Notes: a model not told the origin generated them from the sequence alone. DNA of 64,000 nucleotides from Rosenbergiella nectarea (GCF_900111105.1 NZ_FOGC01000006.1:1-64000); one strand, 5' to 3'. Positions 7,469 to 17,426 are shown, counted from the stretch's first letter. Translations and numbers: made by a program.

Positions 7469-7499
7469 GAAGGGGCAAATCGAAATTGATGCCCCCTTC
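7469..7499. terminator. Bidirectional terminator between the small gene and nhaA
   Basis: The stem GAAGGGGCA pairs with TGCCCCCTTC (one bulged base) around an AT-rich loop, between two convergent genes. Confidence 0.6.
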
Positions 7500-7503
7500 A
7501 GTG

Positions 7504-8649
7504 TTAGGCTATCTCTTTACGTCGGTATGCCACGTTAAGCAGCACCACGCCAACGACTGCCGATAATAATGACCCGCCCAAGACCCCGATTTTAACTTCA
7601 TCCAACAGCATCGGATCATTTGGGAAGGCTAGCCCACCAATAAATAAGCTCATGGTAAAGCCAATTCCACACAGCATCGCCACACCATAGAACTGCAGAG
7701 TTGTCGCCCCTTTCGGCAACTGTGCGACGCCAAAGCGAATCAGCAGGAAAGAAATTAGCCCAATACCCAACTGTTTACCGATAAATAATCCGAGCATTAT
7801 GCCTAAAGGCACAGCACTGAAGAGTTGATCCACACTGGTGTGTAAGAAACTTACGCCGGCATTCACAAAACCAAAAACCGGGATAATAAGAAAACTTACC
7901 CAAGGGGCAAGCCGATGTTCTAATTTAAGCAGCGGTGAAGTTTGCCCGATTTTTTGCCCTGAGTGCGGAATACAAAGTGCCAGTATCACGCCTGCCACCG
8001 TTGCATGGATCCCTGACTGATTGATGAAATACCATAATACTACGCCCAAGGATAAGTAGACGGGTAAGGCAACCACGCCACGGCGATTGAGCAGCAGCAA
8101 CACAATGACTGTCACCAGTGCGCCGCTAAGCATATCGATATTTATTCCAGCCGTATAAAACAACGCGATAATGATTACTGCCCCTAAATCATCGATAATG
8201 GCTAGCGCGGCCAAAAAGATCTTTAAGGAGGTCGGCACCTTACTGCCGAGCAACGACAGTATCCCTAAAGAAAAGGCAATATCGGTCGCCGAGGGGATGG
8301 CCCACCCCGATAAGGTGTGATGATCTTCACGATTGATCACTAAATAGATCGCGGCGGGAACGAGCATTCCCCCCACCGCCGCCGCTCCAGGCAGCATACG
8401 CTGCGACCATTGTGCGAGTTGCCCCGTTAAAAACTCGCGTTTAATCTCTAAGCCCACCATCAAAAAGAATACGCTCATCAAGACATCGTTAACGAATTTT
8501 TCAACCGGCACACCCGCAATCGAGCGGTGAATGAAGGAAGTGTAGAGTTCTTCGCCGCCAGTATTACAGAGAATAATGGCGATAAAAGAGGTGATAATCA
8601 GTAAAACCCCAGCCGCTAAGGGTGAATGCAAAAGCTTAGTTAAAGACAT
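7504..8649 (-). CDS. nhaA: Na+/H+ antiporter NhaA
   Basis: 381 residues, close to the family's usual 388. It is an integral inner-membrane antiporter exporting Na+ (or Li+) in exchange for two protons. Key features are visible: the ATDIAFSLGILSLLG motif of helix IV with its aspartate, and AALAIIDDLGAVIIIALFYT with the paired aspartates of helix V that carry the ions. About twelve hydrophobic segments alternate with short loops. No nhaR regulator is adjacent, unlike in E. coli. It stands between accessory pseudogenes but is itself intact. Confidence 0.95.
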   Translation of the reverse strand: MSLTKLLHSPLAAGVLLIITSFIAIILCNTGGEELYTSFIHRSIAGVPVEKFVNDVLMSVFFLMVGLEIKREFLTGQLAQWSQRMLPGAAAVGGMLVPAAIYLVINREDHHTLSGWAIPSATDIAFSLGILSLLGSKVPTSLKIFLAALAIIDDLGAVIIIALFYTAGINIDMLSGALVTVIVLLLLNRRGVVALPVYLSLGVVLWYFINQSGIHATVAGVILALCIPHSGQKIGQTSPLLKLEHRLAPWVSFLIIPVFGFVNAGVSFLHTSVDQLFSAVPLGIMLGLFIGKQLGIGLISFLLIRFGVAQLPKGATTLQFYGVAMLCGIGFTMSLFIGGLAFPNDPMLLDEVKIGVLGGSLLSAVVGVVLLNVAYRRKEIA

Positions 8650-8827
8650 ACTAAAATCCTAGGGTTAACAATCCATGCTGAGAAAGAGTGTATAATAAAC
8701 CGGGAATTTGTACGAATATTGTCGATGTCAGTCTTAACCCGATAAAAATTATTGAGAAAGCTATTCTTGCTGTTACTAGTATCTTTACAGTTAGTACTTC
8801 CTATTAAAGGGTTGAGTATTCATCAAA

Positions 8828-9390
8828 TTGGCGTTTCGGTTCCTTACAGTGAATGTCCACTTACCTTTACTCGCTCCTCGATTATCGTTGAGCAATACTA
8901 TCGGCCTGCAACACGACTTCACGGCCAAAAGCACCAACGAGGAGTGGGTCAGTGACGTGACTGAATTCAAGGTTAACGGCGAAAAGCGGTATCTCGCACC
9001 CGTCGTTGACGCCTTTTACAGTGAAGTTATCGCCTACAGACTGTCATAAAGGCCCGTTATATCGCTGGTTGATTCAATGCTGGATAAAGCGTTTATGAGA
9101 CTGATACCGGGGGATACGCCTGTACTATACACTGACCAGGGCTGGTAGTACCAGATGACGGCTTATCAGGATGGTGGCAGGTGTGCAATTGCCTTGATAA
9201 TGCGATGGTAGAAAGCTTTTTCGGCACGCTCAAATCCGAACACTTCTATTTGGAGGAATTCAGCAGTATCCCTCCGCTTAGAGAGGCCATTGACGCCTAT
9301 ATTCACTACTACAACCATGAGCGAATCAGCCAGCGGCTGAAAGGCCTCAGCCCTGTTGAGTTTCACTTACTACGACAAATAGTGGCCTGA
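8828..9390 (+). pseudogene. IS3-family transposase (OrfB) remnant
   Basis: The frame shows NEEWVSDVTEFKVNGEKRYL, then APVVDAFYSEVIAYRLS, an in-frame stop, MLDKAFMRL, TDQGW with a second stop, a deletion, and finally NCLDNAMVESFFGTLKSEHF with YIHYYNHERI. The three catalytic acidic residues of the DDE domain (DVTEF, TDQGW, ESFFGTLK) can all be placed. Two stops plus a deletion of the segment before NCLDNAM make it inactive. I could not find matching terminal inverted repeats. The remnant sits directly upstream of the hcp cassette. Confidence 0.85.
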
Positions 9391-9536
9391 GTTAAGAGGA
9401 CATGATGCGAAGTCTGACTTTAACCGGGGAGATACCTATTCTTTTGATTGTCATCAATAAATCATTAGACAGTATTTAGCTGTAACCGGTTGGAAAGAAG
9501 ATAATCTACTATTCAATTAACACGGAAGTTTATTTT

Positions 9537-10025
9537 ATGGCTATTCCGGTTTACTTATGGTTGGAAGATGATGGTGGAGTGCCAATAAAGGGCATTGTCG
9601 ATGTGAATGGTCGAGAAGGGAGTATAGAAGTTAGTGAACTAATGCACTCAGTAGAACAGCCCACTGATTTTCTGACGGGGAAAGCGAGCGCAAAGCAGTT
9701 GCATAGCTCGTATGCTTTCATGAAAGGCATTGATAATTCATCGTCTTATCTTTACAAAGCATTGTCTACAGGCAAGACCCTAAAAAAGGCTGTGTTTAAG
9801 TTCTATCGTATCAATCACAACGGGTTCGAGGAAGAATACTTCAGGACTACGCTAGAGACCGTGAAAGTAGCAGAAATAGAACCGTTCATAATGGATGTAA
9901 AAAATCCTCAATGGGAAAGGCATGATCATCTCGAATACGTTGATTTAGCTTACGAAAAGATCACATGGCATTACCTTGATGGTAACATTATTCACTCTGA
10001 TTCATGGAAAGGACGGGCTGCATAA
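9537..10025 (+). CDS. hcp: Hcp, type VI secretion tube protein (orphan)
   Basis: 162 residues with the Hcp fold signature: MAIPVYLWLEDDGG at the start, GSIEVSELMHSV around residues 29-40, an LHSSYAFMKGID segment, and AEIEPFIMDVKNP with YEKITWHYLDG at the end. Hcp hexamers stack into the T6SS tube and can carry effectors in their lumen. The stop overlaps the ATG of a Tlde1 effector gene by one base (TAATG). The ribosome site GGAAG precedes the start. No tss genes are nearby, so it is an orphan hcp serving a remote apparatus. Confidence 0.9.
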   Translation: MAIPVYLWLEDDGGVPIKGIVDVNGREGSIEVSELMHSVEQPTDFLTGKASAKQLHSSYAFMKGIDNSSSYLYKALSTGKTLKKAVFKFYRINHNGFEEEYFRTTLETVKVAEIEPFIMDVKNPQWERHDHLEYVDLAYEKITWHYLDGNIIHSDSWKGRAA

Positions 10026-10387
10026 TGGCGTGGGAATACAATGTAGCAACACACACCTTCACCCGTAACGGTGAAACATACACCGCGGACTATGCCGGTG
10101 CGACTGGATATAAAAACGATAGCTCTCAAGAATGTGTAAGCGGGAAAGGCCCTCTTCCTAGAGGGACTTATACAATCGGCTCCCCTCACAATTCCCCACA
10201 TACGGGAAAATACACGCTAGATCTTACCCCTAATTTGAGCAATGCAATGTGCGGACGTTCAGCCTTCCGCATACATGGCGCAAGCAGGAGGCATCCACTG
10301 GACTCTTCCGAAGGCTGTATTATCGCCCCCATCAGCGTCAGAAAGAGCATTTGGGCGAGTGGTGACAGGGAGTTAAAGGTGAAATGA
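10025..10387 (+). CDS. Second Tlde1-type (DUF2778) T6SS effector
   Basis: 120 residues starting MAWEYN; an in-frame Met seven codons upstream lies inside hcp and is less likely. The fold pattern matches the first effector: GKGPLPRGTYTIGSP, FRIHGASRRHPLDSSEGCII with the presumed catalytic Cys in SEGC, and a preceding histidine. It is shorter than the 160-residue copy at 1308-1790. It is coupled to hcp upstream (1-bp overlap) and to a secreted protein downstream (ATGA overlap). Likely role: peptidoglycan-targeting toxin delivered in the Hcp lumen (family knowledge plus context). Confidence 0.85.
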   Translation: MAWEYNVATHTFTRNGETYTADYAGATGYKNDSSQECVSGKGPLPRGTYTIGSPHNSPHTGKYTLDLTPNLSNAMCGRSAFRIHGASRRHPLDSSEGCIIAPISVRKSIWASGDRELKVK

Positions 10388-10965
10388 AATATATTGTAAT
10401 TGCCCTGGCAGTAATAGCTTCTCCTGCCGCAAGGTCTATGCAAATGGAGGGGTTTGGTTCTAACTACTACCAAGATGATGCATCCGTTCCTGAATACACC
10501 ACTAACAAAGATTTATCGCCTGTCGTGATTGTTGGCAACAATATATTTGTTATGGGATACAGCACCCTTGCAGACATAGCGAAAACTACGGATGTAACCA
10601 TCAACAAAGGAGAACAAGCCTCATGGCTTTGCCTGAACTCAAAAGGGGTGAACTATTGGTTTATTTCTGATGCCGAGATGGGCCAAGGTGATTTAACATC
10701 TATTGCAGTAGCCAGAAATGTGAGGGATAAAGGGTGTTATTCTTATTCAGGTGATTTAAGCGTAACAATAAATAAAGTTCCTTTATTAGATGTGACATTA
10801 AAAAACATCATTTCAACGTTCTCGAACACCTCAGATACTAATATAATTAGATATTGCAATGATTCTAAGACTTATGGTGATTTTACACAAATGAACTGCC
10901 TTCAGTACATTCTTAAAGCAAAGAACTTAGAAGGTGTGATAATTAGTCAAATTACGTCCAACTGA
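10384..10965 (+). CDS. Secreted protein, candidate Tlde1 immunity (Tldi-like)
   Basis: 193 residues. An N-terminal signal peptide (MKYIVIALAVIASPAARS) indicates periplasmic location, where a peptidoglycan toxin would act. Four cysteines (in WLCLN, KGCY, RYCND and MNCLQY) could form disulfides. It overlaps the effector stop by 4 bp (ATGA). I do not recognise a named domain. The immunity role is inferred from the effector-immunity architecture and localisation. Confidence 0.65.
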   Translation: MKYIVIALAVIASPAARSMQMEGFGSNYYQDDASVPEYTTNKDLSPVVIVGNNIFVMGYSTLADIAKTTDVTINKGEQASWLCLNSKGVNYWFISDAEMGQGDLTSIAVARNVRDKGCYSYSGDLSVTINKVPLLDVTLKNIISTFSNTSDTNIIRYCNDSKTYGDFTQMNCLQYILKAKNLEGVIISQITSN

Positions 10966-11065
10966 ACTGGATTGCGTGGGGTTATCAAGACCAAAACTGC
11001 CTTTTTGCGACTTTACAGAGGGTGGTTGGTGCATGTAAGCGATGTCGTTCTGGTTGTCCGATGAA

Positions 11066-11097
11066 GTCCACTGACTATCAACTGATGGTCAGCGGAC
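11066..11097. terminator. Imperfect hairpin downstream of the hcp cassette
   Basis: GTCCACTGAC and GTCAGCGGAC form a 10-bp stem with one non-Watson-Crick pair around a 12-base loop. There is no T run, so it may be a processing or remnant element, not a true terminator. Confidence 0.3.
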
Positions 11098-11106
11098 GGC
11101 TCCTAA

Positions 11107-11313
11107 AAAACGTGTCCAACATTACGGGTTCAGTTCAATTGCGTGACTTGGGAAAAATTACAACTTCCACTTAAAGAAGTATTAATTGATATAAAATATC
11201 AAGGTCGGTTAGAAATCTCCATGATACCCATTTTTGGAAAAAATCAGATTGATAGAGTGATAAACCTCATACTTCATAGCGCCAAGCTTTCTTCTGACGA
11301 GGGTGGACGGTAA
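11107..11313 (+). pseudogene. C-terminal fragment of an unknown protein, possible immunity relic
   Basis: An open frame without a start reads NCVTWEKLQLPLKEVLIDIK, then YQGRLEISMIPIFGKNQI, and ends SSDEGGR at 11313. It follows the hcp effector-immunity operon and precedes the LprI-like pseudogene. The NC start resembles the NCLQY near the C-terminus of the upstream immunity protein, but I cannot establish homology by eye. Confidence 0.35.
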
Positions 11314-11342
11314 AGAGTCCGTTTTTTAGAGAACGCCATAAA

Positions 11343-11780
11343 ATGAAAAAAATATATTACTGTTACTCGCCCTCGTTTTTCCTTAAACACTTACGCTTCA
11401 AAAAAGGATGGCGATTATTTCAAAGACGAAACACTAGAGAGTTGCTCTCAGAAGAAGCGATCAGCTGCTGTTCAACACTGCATGATTTACCTTTCTGATA
11501 AAAAAAACAAGAATACGATAAACACTATAATCTACTCTTAGACAATGCCTGGAAACGAAAACATGAGTTCCACAACTGCACTCTTTTTGTAAACTCTATT
11601 GCTGCATCAAAAAGACATTGGGAAAATTTTATAGATCAAGAGTGCTTGGCCCAAGCCTATTTAGATGAAAAAGAGAGTTTTGCCTTCTACACTGATAACA
11701 ATGCATGCGTAATAATAGGATGTATTGGAAGAATAAAATCCCTCACGAATTATCAATTTTCGCATCATGGCGTTAATTAG
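11343..11780 (+). pseudogene. LprI/DUF1311-like secreted protein, frameshifted
   Basis: Three frames are needed to read it. The signal-peptide region reconstructs as MKKNILLLLALVFP if one base is restored. A following segment has DGDYFKDETLESCSQKKRSA and VQHCMIYLSDKKNK, and then YDKHYNLLLDNAWKRKHEF, HNCTLFVNSI, WENFIDQECLAQAYL and NNACVIIGCIGRI. The regularly spaced cysteines and the YDKxYN...L motif match LprI/DUF1311 proteins, several of which inhibit lysozyme or act as immunity to peptidoglycan toxins. It is broken by at least two frameshifts. Confidence 0.65.
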
Positions 11781-11835
11781 GCCGAGCAAACTCCACTCTT
11801 AATCGTGCAGTGATAGGGAGCTTGCTCCCTGACCA

Positions 11836-12438
11836 TCATGAATTAATTGAAAAATGGTAACGTTCTTCAACCAAAGATTCGAAACGCCTAAATTTCCGCT
11901 GAAGCATTCGGGCAGCGATCGATTTAAAAAAATAGCTTAACGGCAGTAAATTTGCAGAGCCTAAGTTGTCAATCAGATAGAGACGACCATGACTTTCACT
12001 TTCGCGCTTAAAAACAATGTTATAAGCCTTTAAATTCATCATCGAAATATAATGGCGTTGGAAGGTTTGTTTAAACTCTTGATAGGCGGAGGTGAGTACG
12101 TTAATTCGCGGTTCGGTAAGCTCGAATTTTCTTGAGTAGTGATCAAGGGTTTTCGAAACTTGACCATCATAATCCCTTACCAACTCATAGACATACCCCA
12201 TCCCTAGGGTTGTAGGCAATTTTCCACGATAGTCAGCAATGCCGTCTAGATTGACATTACACTTATGTAGCCAGTTGAAATAGCGCACTTCCCTGATCGT
12301 TTCTAAGTCGTCACGTGGATCGATGTGGACTTTAATGCACAACTCAGGATGACCAGGATACTGATAACAGGCGCGATGGCGGCCTTTAGCAATCAATAAT
12401 GCGTCGGAGAGGACCAAGGGGGGTTGTACTACTTTCAT
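11836..12438 (-). CDS. yrbL: YrbL-family protein
   Basis: About 200 residues, kinase-like in shape. The N-terminal GRHRACYQYPGHPELCIKV matches the GTGRHRxCY...CIK start of YrbL, and YLIDNLGSANLLPLSYFF matches its DNIGESTLIPL end. In enterobacteria yrbL belongs to the PhoP/PhoQ network. Its biochemical role is not established. A GTG three codons upstream (12447) is possible, but AGG lies 8 bp before the ATG at 12438. Its neighbour is cptA, whose product modifies the LPS core, an envelope-related process often tied to PhoP. Confidence 0.75.
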   Translation of the reverse strand: MKVVQPPLVLSDALLIAKGRHRACYQYPGHPELCIKVHIDPRDDLETIREVRYFNWLHKCNVNLDGIADYRGKLPTTLGMGYVYELVRDYDGQVSKTLDHYSRKFELTEPRINVLTSAYQEFKQTFQRHYISMMNLKAYNIVFKRESESHGRLYLIDNLGSANLLPLSYFFKSIAARMLQRKFRRFESLVEERYHFSINS

Positions 12439-12563
12439 GGTAGGCACCTATATAACCAGATTTATCTTATAAAACCGAGTGTAAAAAATGAAACAATCTG
12501 AGTTACACATTAAGTGCGAAGTGCAGGTGTGAGGGAACTTAGTGCATTTTTTGTGAATTACTG

Positions 12564-12582
12564 TCCCCCCCGCAGGGGGGAA
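12564..12582 (-). terminator. GC-rich hairpin after cptA
   Basis: CCCCCC-CGCA-GGGGGG lies 6 bp beyond the cptA stop. The stem is strong but has no clear U tract. Confidence 0.5.
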
Positions 12583-12587
12583 AGTAT

Positions 12588-14318
12588 TTATTGGTTACCG
12601 ACTTGGTCACCGAAAGGTAAGGCATCGTAATCTTTCAAGCCGTTCTTTTTATAAGGGTTACCAACCCAACGTGTCACTTTCACAAAATCAGGACTGACAA
12701 CGGAACGCGTTGCATCATAGCCTTGATAGCTGAGTCCCGCGAGATCAGACCATGTGTGGATCAATTGCGAACTACTATAAGGTCGATTACTGTCCGCTGA
12801 GAAATCGCGCGGATGCGCGGCTTGCCAGGAGGTCGACGTCCACAATAAGAAAGGAATTGTGTACATATGCCGGGTCGGCGTTTCTTCGTTACGACCTTGG
12901 GTCTGATGCGGTGGCGTATCGTAGACTTCCTCGCCATGATCAGAAAAGTACAATAAGAAACCATTCGGATCAGTCGCGCGATAATCCTTAATAATCTGTG
13001 TCACCACTTTATCGTTGAAGTGTTGAGCACTATCATAATCGTTGTAGGTGGCGACTTGTTCCGGCGTTAAGCCTGATGGCAGATGCTGCGTATTACCGTC
13101 AAAGACACCTTCGTTTTCTGGGTAACGGAACTTGTACTTGATATGGGTACCCAGCAAATGAATGATAATAAACTTCTTAGGCGCCGGGTCATTGAGTACT
13201 TTTTGGAAAGGCCCTAGCACATTCGTGTCGTATTCCCGTGCACTCTGTGTCCGTTGCTGATTCATGTAATACTGCTGATCGGTCTGTTTTGAAAATACCG
13301 TCAGCATCGTATTACGTTCCGTCATCGTTTGCTGATTGGTTATCCAAAATGTCTTATACCCCGCTTGTTTCATCATATTCATTAATGATGGCTGAGTCAG
13401 ATAGAGATCAGGGTTCTGTTCATCAGCAAAGGTCAGGGCTTGTTGTAATATCTCGATAGTATAAGGACGAGAGGTGACGACATTATTGAAGACTGTGAGG
13501 CGTGGGTCCGTCTTATGTAATGCGTCTAAACCCGGAGTGGTCTCGCGCGGGTAACCATACAAGCTCATTCTACCACGTTGCGTTGACTCACCAATGACGA
13601 GTACTAATGTACGCGGGGCATTACCTGAACTATCTTTCAAGTTGGCTAACGGAGCAAGCTGGTTATTTTTACTGAGCAGCTTATCCATTTCGGTTAATTG
13701 TTGACGATACTGATAGTACCCCGTCACAAACTGCCACGGCGCGGCAGGCTCCATCCTCGATGCCAAGTTATTTAAAGTGTTATCGATCGGTTTATGATTA
13801 ACCCCCGTATCGATAACGATAGGATTTAAAATTAAGCCATATAGCAAGCCAATGCTTATCCCCCAGCGCCACACTTTAGGTAGATAGACCGGGCGTAAAC
13901 GCGTCCAAAGAAACAGAGCGATCAGCGTATAAACCACTACTACCGCGATCATCTTTAGGCTGAAATATTGGCTTAAGTACTCGCTTGCTTCATTAGCATT
14001 GGTTTCGAACATCACAAAGAGAACACTTTGTGAAAATTCCTGGCCATAAATCACATAATAGCCGAGTGCCGCTACCGATGCGGCCCAGAGAACAATACCG
14101 ATAAGCGCTGCCAGCACCTTCGTTAAGCGCGGGAAGAGCAAAATGGGGATCAGCCACAATGAGCTGAACAAGAGAGAATCCCGTAATCCATTTGTTCCGC
14201 TATAGCCACTCGCGACAATCACAACCTGTAAAAACGTTGAGAAAAACCAAAAATAAAGGAGAGCTATCCCCAAGGCTTTCCAGCTAAATTTGGGTGACGC
14301 AGACTGATTCATATCCAT
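12588..14318 (-). CDS. cptA: Phosphoethanolamine transferase CptA (EptC)
   Basis: 576 residues (E. coli 577). The inner-membrane enzyme adds phosphoethanolamine to the heptose-I phosphate of the LPS core. Five N-terminal membrane segments (for example ALLYFWFFSTFLQVVIVASG) precede a periplasmic sulfatase-like domain. The nucleophile threonine lies in LVLVIGESTQRGRMSLYGYP, and a zinc-ligand motif FSDHGEEVYDTPPH lies near residue 470. The frame extends 17 codons upstream, but AGGA lies 6 bp before the ATG at 14318. Sequence similarity to E. coli CptA is high throughout. Confidence 0.93.
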   Translation of the reverse strand: MDMNQSASPKFSWKALGIALLYFWFFSTFLQVVIVASGYSGTNGLRDSLLFSSLWLIPILLFPRLTKVLAALIGIVLWAASVAALGYYVIYGQEFSQSVLFVMFETNANEASEYLSQYFSLKMIAVVVVYTLIALFLWTRLRPVYLPKVWRWGISIGLLYGLILNPIVIDTGVNHKPIDNTLNNLASRMEPAAPWQFVTGYYQYRQQLTEMDKLLSKNNQLAPLANLKDSSGNAPRTLVLVIGESTQRGRMSLYGYPRETTPGLDALHKTDPRLTVFNNVVTSRPYTIEILQQALTFADEQNPDLYLTQPSLMNMMKQAGYKTFWITNQQTMTERNTMLTVFSKQTDQQYYMNQQRTQSAREYDTNVLGPFQKVLNDPAPKKFIIIHLLGTHIKYKFRYPENEGVFDGNTQHLPSGLTPEQVATYNDYDSAQHFNDKVVTQIIKDYRATDPNGFLLYFSDHGEEVYDTPPHQTQGRNEETPTRHMYTIPFLLWTSTSWQAAHPRDFSADSNRPYSSSQLIHTWSDLAGLSYQGYDATRSVVSPDFVKVTRWVGNPYKKNGLKDYDALPFGDQVGNQ

Positions 14319-14621
14319 AGAGAATCCTGTAAAAAGTAGCATTACCTTATAAGGTATGCTGACAGACAAAATAATGAAATAAGCAATAAAACCCGCTCAG
14401 AGTATAAGATTATTCCGATCATTAATATATTCAAAACGGTCCAGGACATAAATTAACATCATCTATAACATTTTGTATTGATGAGTATTCATAATTGAAA
14501 CGAAAAGTAATGAGACTGACTACGTGATGAGGGAGTGAATCCGAAGCGACGAGGTAATAAAGCGAGTGAAGATCGTGAATAAGCCATTCGAGAAGATTTC
14601 CTCCGCGAATGGCTCTATCAA
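14319..14621. other. Intergenic stretch between cptA and cysS
   Basis: AT-rich and without a gene. A hairpin AGCCATTCG...CGAATGGCT at 14582-14614 lies just beyond the cysS stop and is probably its terminator. The remainder would carry the cptA promoter. Confidence 0.5.
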
Positions 14622-16001
14622 TTATTTACGACGCCAAGTGGTGCCTTGTGCGCCATCTTCGAGAACGATACCTAAAGCATTCAATCGATCGCGCGCGATA
14701 TCAGCCTGCGCCCAATCTTTAGTTTGACGAGCGTGATTACGCATCGCAATGAGTGACTCAATCTCCGCAACCTCTTCATCTTGCGTCCCATGCTGCAAAA
14801 AGGCTTCTGGGGATTGTTGTAAAATACCGAGCACGCCCGCTAACTCTCTGAGTTTCGCCGCCGCTGCATTAGCTAAAGGCATATCCTCATTTTTTAAACG
14901 ATTCACTTCACGTGCTAAATCGAATAACACAGAATAAGCCTCAGGCGTGTTGAAGTCATCATCCATGGCTTCACGGAAGCGCTGTTCATAGCCTGCATCG
15001 ACCATCGGTGTGGCGTGAGCATCCGTTCCACGTAAGGCAGTATACAGTCGCTCTAGGCTTGCTCGCGCCTGCTCCAAATTCTCTTGGCCATAATTTAACT
15101 GGCTACGGTAATGTCCTGACATCAGGAAGTAACGCACCGTCTCGGCATCAAAATGACGCAGCACGTCGCGAACGGTGAAGAAGTTTCCCAACGATTTGGA
15201 CATCTTTTCACGGTCAACCATCACCATGCCAGAATGCATCCAGTAATTGACGTAAGGGCCATCATGGGCGCAGGTGGATTGCGCGATCTCGTTTTCATGG
15301 TGAGGGAACATCAGATCCGATCCTCCACCGTGAATATCAAAATGTGTACCGAGTTGCTGGCAATTCATCGCAGAACATTCAATGTGCCAGCCTGGACGGC
15401 CTACTCCCCACGGGGAATCCCAACCTGGCTCATTCGGCTTAGCCATTTTCCACAGCACAAAATCCATCGGATTCTTTTTGACTTCAGCGACCTCGACCCG
15501 AGCTCCCGCTTGTAACTGCTCAAGATCTTGACGAGAGAGGAGGCCATAGTGTTTATTCGTCATCACATCGAACATCACATCGCCATTATCTGCCACATAA
15601 GCGTGGCCGCGTGCCAGCAGTTTCTCGGTAAGGGTAATAATGTCACCGATATGCTTCGTTGCACGAGGTTCGCTATCTGGCGGGAGAATATTCAGCGCGG
15701 CGAAATCCTTATGCATCTCTGCAACCATCCGGTCGGTCAGCTGCTCAATCGTTTCATTATTTTCATTGGCACGCTTGATGATCTTGTCATCAACGTCAGT
15801 GATATTGCGTACATAATTAAGCTGATAGCCGCTATAACGCAGATAACGTGAGATTACATCAAACGCCACAAAAGTCCGACCATGCCCAATATGACAAAGG
15901 TCATAAACCGTAATGCCACAGACATACATTCCCACTTTTCCCGCATGAATTGGCGTGAAAGTTTCTTTTTGTCGACTTAGCGTGTTAAAAATTTTCAGCA
16001 T
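14622..16001 (-). CDS. cysS: Cysteinyl-tRNA synthetase
   Basis: 459 residues (E. coli 461). It charges tRNA-Cys with cysteine in the cytosol. Class I signatures are present: the HIGH box ([12 protein letters not shown]) at about residue 36, zinc ligands including [10 protein letters not shown] and HENEIAQS, and the KMSKS loop in [13 protein letters not shown] near residue 266. Divergent from ppiB, as in E. coli. Confidence 0.98.
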   Translation of the reverse strand: MLKIFNTLSRQKETFTPIHAGKVGMYVCGITVYDLCHIGHGRTFVAFDVISRYLRYSGYQLNYVRNITDVDDKIIKRANENNETIEQLTDRMVAEMHKDFAALNILPPDSEPRATKHIGDIITLTEKLLARGHAYVADNGDVMFDVMTNKHYGLLSRQDLEQLQAGARVEVAEVKKNPMDFVLWKMAKPNEPGWDSPWGVGRPGWHIECSAMNCQQLGTHFDIHGGGSDLMFPHHENEIAQSTCAHDGPYVNYWMHSGMVMVDREKMSKSLGNFFTVRDVLRHFDAETVRYFLMSGHYRSQLNYGQENLEQARASLERLYTALRGTDAHATPMVDAGYEQRFREAMDDDFNTPEAYSVLFDLAREVNRLKNEDMPLANAAAAKLRELAGVLGILQQSPEAFLQHGTQDEEVAEIESLIAMRNHARQTKDWAQADIARDRLNALGIVLEDGAQGTTWRRK

Positions 16002-16208
16002 GTAACTCTTCCGTAATGATGTGTCGCGACTTTTTTGCGTAGTGTGCCGTATTTTTATTCCTCAAGCGAATGAATGCAAGCCCTCTCACCTCCTCTTGGA
16101 CAATACTGACGTAATGCATCAATTTATGTTATAAAATAGGGCCTCCGGTGGCACAAACCGCCCGAGAAAATGAGCGAGTAGTTATTTTAACCCTGACAGG
16201 AAATCATT

Positions 16209-16703
16209 ATGGTCACCTTCCAAACGAATTTTGGCGATATCGTCATCAAAACTTTTGATGAGCAAGCACCAGAGACAGTAAAAAACTTTTTAAGCTACTG
16301 CAGCGAAGGCTTTTACGACAACACTATTTTCCACCGTGTGATCAATGGTTTTATGATCCAAGGCGGCGGATTTGAACCTGGTATGCAGCAGAAAAATACC
16401 AAAGCAGAAATTCGTAATGAAGCGAACAATGGCCTGAAAAACACTCGTGGTACCTTGGCGATGGCTCGTACTTCTGCGCCTCATTCAGCGACTGCGCAAT
16501 TCTTCATCAACGTGGCTGACAACGACTTCCTTAACTTCCGCGACGAAAGCGTTCAAGGCTGGGGTTACTGTGTGTTTGCTGAAGTGGTTGAAGGAATGGA
16601 CGTGGTTGAAAAAATCAAAGCCGTTTCTACAGGCCGCAGCGGTATGCACCAAGACGTCCCTAAAGAAGATGTTGTGATTCAAAAAGCAATCGTGGCCGAG
16701 TAA
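16209..16703 (+). CDS. ppiB: Peptidyl-prolyl cis-trans isomerase B (cyclophilin)
   Basis: 164 residues, as in E. coli. A cytoplasmic cyclophilin that speeds proline isomerisation. Visible motifs: [19 protein letters not shown] with the catalytic arginine, [17 protein letters not shown], and [17 protein letters not shown]. There is no signal peptide. It starts an operon-like run: its stop overlaps the lpxH ATG by one base (TAATG). Confidence 0.97.
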   Translation: MVTFQTNFGDIVIKTFDEQAPETVKNFLSYCSEGFYDNTIFHRVINGFMIQGGGFEPGMQQKNTKAEIRNEANNGLKNTRGTLAMARTSAPHSATAQFFINVADNDFLNFRDESVQGWGYCVFAEVVEGMDVVEKIKAVSTGRSGMHQDVPKEDVVIQKAIVAE

Positions 16704-17419
16704 TGTCACGGATCCTGTTTATCGCAGATCTTCATCTGTGTCAGGAAGAACCGGCAATAACTGCCGGTTTTCTGCATTTTCTCGCCAATCAAGCGTTAAC
16801 CTGCAGCGAACTCTATATTTTGGGTGATCTGTTTGAGGCGTGGATTGGCGATGATGATCCGGCCCCACTCCACCAGCAAATCGCCCAAGCCATCGCGGCG
16901 CTCCCTATCCCGGTTTATTTTATTCATGGAAACCGTGACTTTTTAGTCGGTAAGCGGTTTGCTCAACAGGCTGGTATGCAACCCCTTCCCGAAGAGGTTG
17001 TCCTTGAGCGTTTTGGACAACGGCTAGTGATCATGCATGGCGATACGCTCTGCACCGATGACGTAAACTACTTAGCCTTTCGCAAGAAGGTGCATACGCC
17101 GTGGATCCAATGGCTTTTTTTACGTTTACCCCTCGCATTACGTCTTAGCATTGCCCGAAAAATGCGGCAAAGTAGCCAACAGGCTAATCAACATAAAGCC
17201 ATGGCCGTGATGGATGTGAATCACCAAGCGGTTATTGAAGTCCTCGTGCGCCATCAGGCAACATTACTGGTTCACGGTCATACTCACCGGCCTGCTATCC
17301 ATCCAGTCACCGAGGTTTCACCCTCAGCCCAACGCGCGGTACTAGGGGCTTGGCATCATGAAGGGTGGATGATTGAGTGGACAGAACAAGGGTTAACCCT
17401 TAGCCATTTTCCTTGGTAA
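16703..17419 (+). CDS. lpxH: UDP-2,3-diacylglucosamine diphosphatase
   Basis: 238 residues (E. coli 240). It hydrolyses UDP-2,3-diacylglucosamine to lipid X and UMP, an early step of lipid A synthesis at the inner face of the inner membrane. The dimetal phosphoesterase motifs are all visible: [36 protein letters not shown] and [13 protein letters not shown]. Overlaps ppiB. Confidence 0.97.
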   Translation: MSRILFIADLHLCQEEPAITAGFLHFLANQALTCSELYILGDLFEAWIGDDDPAPLHQQIAQAIAALPIPVYFIHGNRDFLVGKRFAQQAGMQPLPEEVVLERFGQRLVIMHGDTLCTDDVNYLAFRKKVHTPWIQWLFLRLPLALRLSIARKMRQSSQQANQHKAMAVMDVNHQAVIEVLVRHQATLLVHGHTHRPAIHPVTEVSPSAQRAVLGAWHHEGWMIEWTEQGLTLSHFPW

Positions 17420-17426
17420 TAATACT

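Noticed and set aside
12439-12500. Possible PhoP box upstream of yrbL
   Set aside because: GGTTTTATAAGATAA is too far from the GTTTA-N6-GTTTA pattern to claim.
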